Shown piece after piece: positions 13,622 to 13,899 of a stretch of 13,899 nt of DNA. Position 1 is the first letter of the stretch; the number at the start of each line of letters is the position of its first letter. The position numbers were made by a program, and so were the translations under genes. This DNA is from JBEVMS01 sp040508515 (GTDB lineage: Bacteria; Pseudomonadota; Gammaproteobacteria; Xanthomonadales; Rhodanobacteraceae): NCBI GenBank assembly GCA_040508515.1, contig JBEVMS010000085.1:1-13899 (forward strand), in the 5' to 3' direction. The notes beneath the pieces are model-generated. The model had not been told where the DNA came from. It worked only from the letters and a program-made list of their open reading frames with translations, and did not search any database.

Positions 13622-13899
13622 GTGAGCGCAAGCATGGAAACCAAGCAGCAACAGGTCGAGACCACCCTGCGCCTGGCGCCGGTGATTCCGGTGGTGATCA
13701 TCGAGGACGCGCGCGCCGCCGTACCGATGGCGCGCGCACTGGTCGCCGGCGGCATTCCGGCGATCGAAGTGACCCTGCGCACGCCCGCCGCGCTGGACGC
13801 GATCCGTGCGATCGCTGCCGAAGTCGAAGGCGCGGTGATCGGCGTGGGTACGGTGCTCAGCGCCAAGGATCTGGACGCGGCGTTCAAGGCCGGCGCGCG
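13622..13899 (+). CDS. eda: KDPG aldolase (2-keto-3-deoxy-6-phosphogluconate aldolase), 5' part only
   Basis: Cytosolic class I aldolase splitting KDPG into pyruvate and glyceraldehyde-3-phosphate, the last Entner-Doudoroff step. Only the first 92 codons are in the window and the frame is open to the edge. The start is GTG at 13622, with GGAGA (13612-13616) five bases upstream. An ATG at 13634 lacks a ribosome site. Visible family marks are APVIPVVIIED (about 19-29), GGIPAIEVTLRTPAAL (43-58, with the catalytic Glu49) and GAVIGVGTVL (70-79). The Schiff-base lysine would lie beyond the window and cannot be checked. It follows edd after 119 bp without a terminator, completing the pathway set. 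Confidence 0.95.
   Translation, partial: MSASMETKQQQVETTLRLAPVIPVVIIEDARAAVPMARALVAGGIPAIEVTLRTPAALDAIRAIAAEVEGAVIGVGTVLSAKDLDAAFKAGA

Noticed and set aside
12189..13631. Long open frame on the - strand opposite edd (480 codons)
   Set aside because: Same reason: shadow of a conserved gene, no motif, no ribosome site.
1..13899. CRISPR arrays, tRNA or rRNA genes, insertion sequences, prophage genes
   Set aside because: No regularly spaced repeats, tRNA-like folds, transposase, integrase or phage motifs were seen on either strand.

Overview
The window reads as chromosomal DNA from a high-GC gammaproteobacterium, most likely a member of the Xanthomonadaceae (Xanthomonas or a close relative). 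The basis is strongly G/C-biased third codon positions, the order zwf-pgl-edd-eda, and the style of the efflux proteins. This placement is inference from gene content, and no species is claimed. Nothing here looks like a phage, plasmid or CRISPR region. I found no tRNA or rRNA.

Left half (1-7842), envelope and efflux. The window opens inside emrA (adaptor) followed by emrB (14-helix MFS permease), both on the + strand. A strong bidirectional hairpin terminator at 2254-2284 separates emrB from a convergent gene for a PagL-like outer-membrane lipid A deacylase (- strand). After a gap of about 400 bp without genes comes a MATE-family exporter (+). It converges, with a 7-bp gap, on a large RND efflux permease of the MdtB/MdtC type (-). 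The two stop codons lie in the two arms of one perfect hairpin. Three chemically different exporter families and one lipid A-modifying enzyme thus sit side by side, but their orientations show at least three separate transcription units.

Middle (7843-9386), non-coding DNA and regulator. A 544-bp stretch without a credible gene is rich in inverted repeats. It is bounded by two 20-nt imperfect inverted copies of one sequence (7949-7968 and 8277-8296), which suggests a small non-autonomous repeat element or a structured RNA. Next is a HutC-type GntR regulator with a UTRA ligand domain (- strand), divergent from zwf. The 247-bp divergent intergenic region carries, on each side, a direct repeat of TGGT with 11-bp spacing. 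On both sides the repeat overlaps a predicted extended -10 element, TGGTATGAT for zwf and TGGTATCTT for the regulator. This is the most specific regulatory signal in the window. It predicts that the regulator controls itself and the sugar pathway through the same operator.

Right half (9387-13899), Entner-Doudoroff pathway. zwf (glucose-6-phosphate dehydrogenase), pgl (6-phosphogluconolactonase), edd (6-phosphogluconate dehydratase) and the first third of eda (KDPG aldolase, cut by the window edge) all lie on the + strand. Together they convert glucose-6-phosphate to pyruvate and glyceraldehyde-3-phosphate. zwf and pgl are tightly coupled, with 11 bp between them. edd and eda follow after gaps of 100 and 119 bp, so extra internal promoters are possible.

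I see no wholly new multi-gene system. The points most worth checking are the shared tandem TGGT operator, the repeat-bounded structured region at 7949-8296, and the hairpin that contains both stop codons at 4678-4694.
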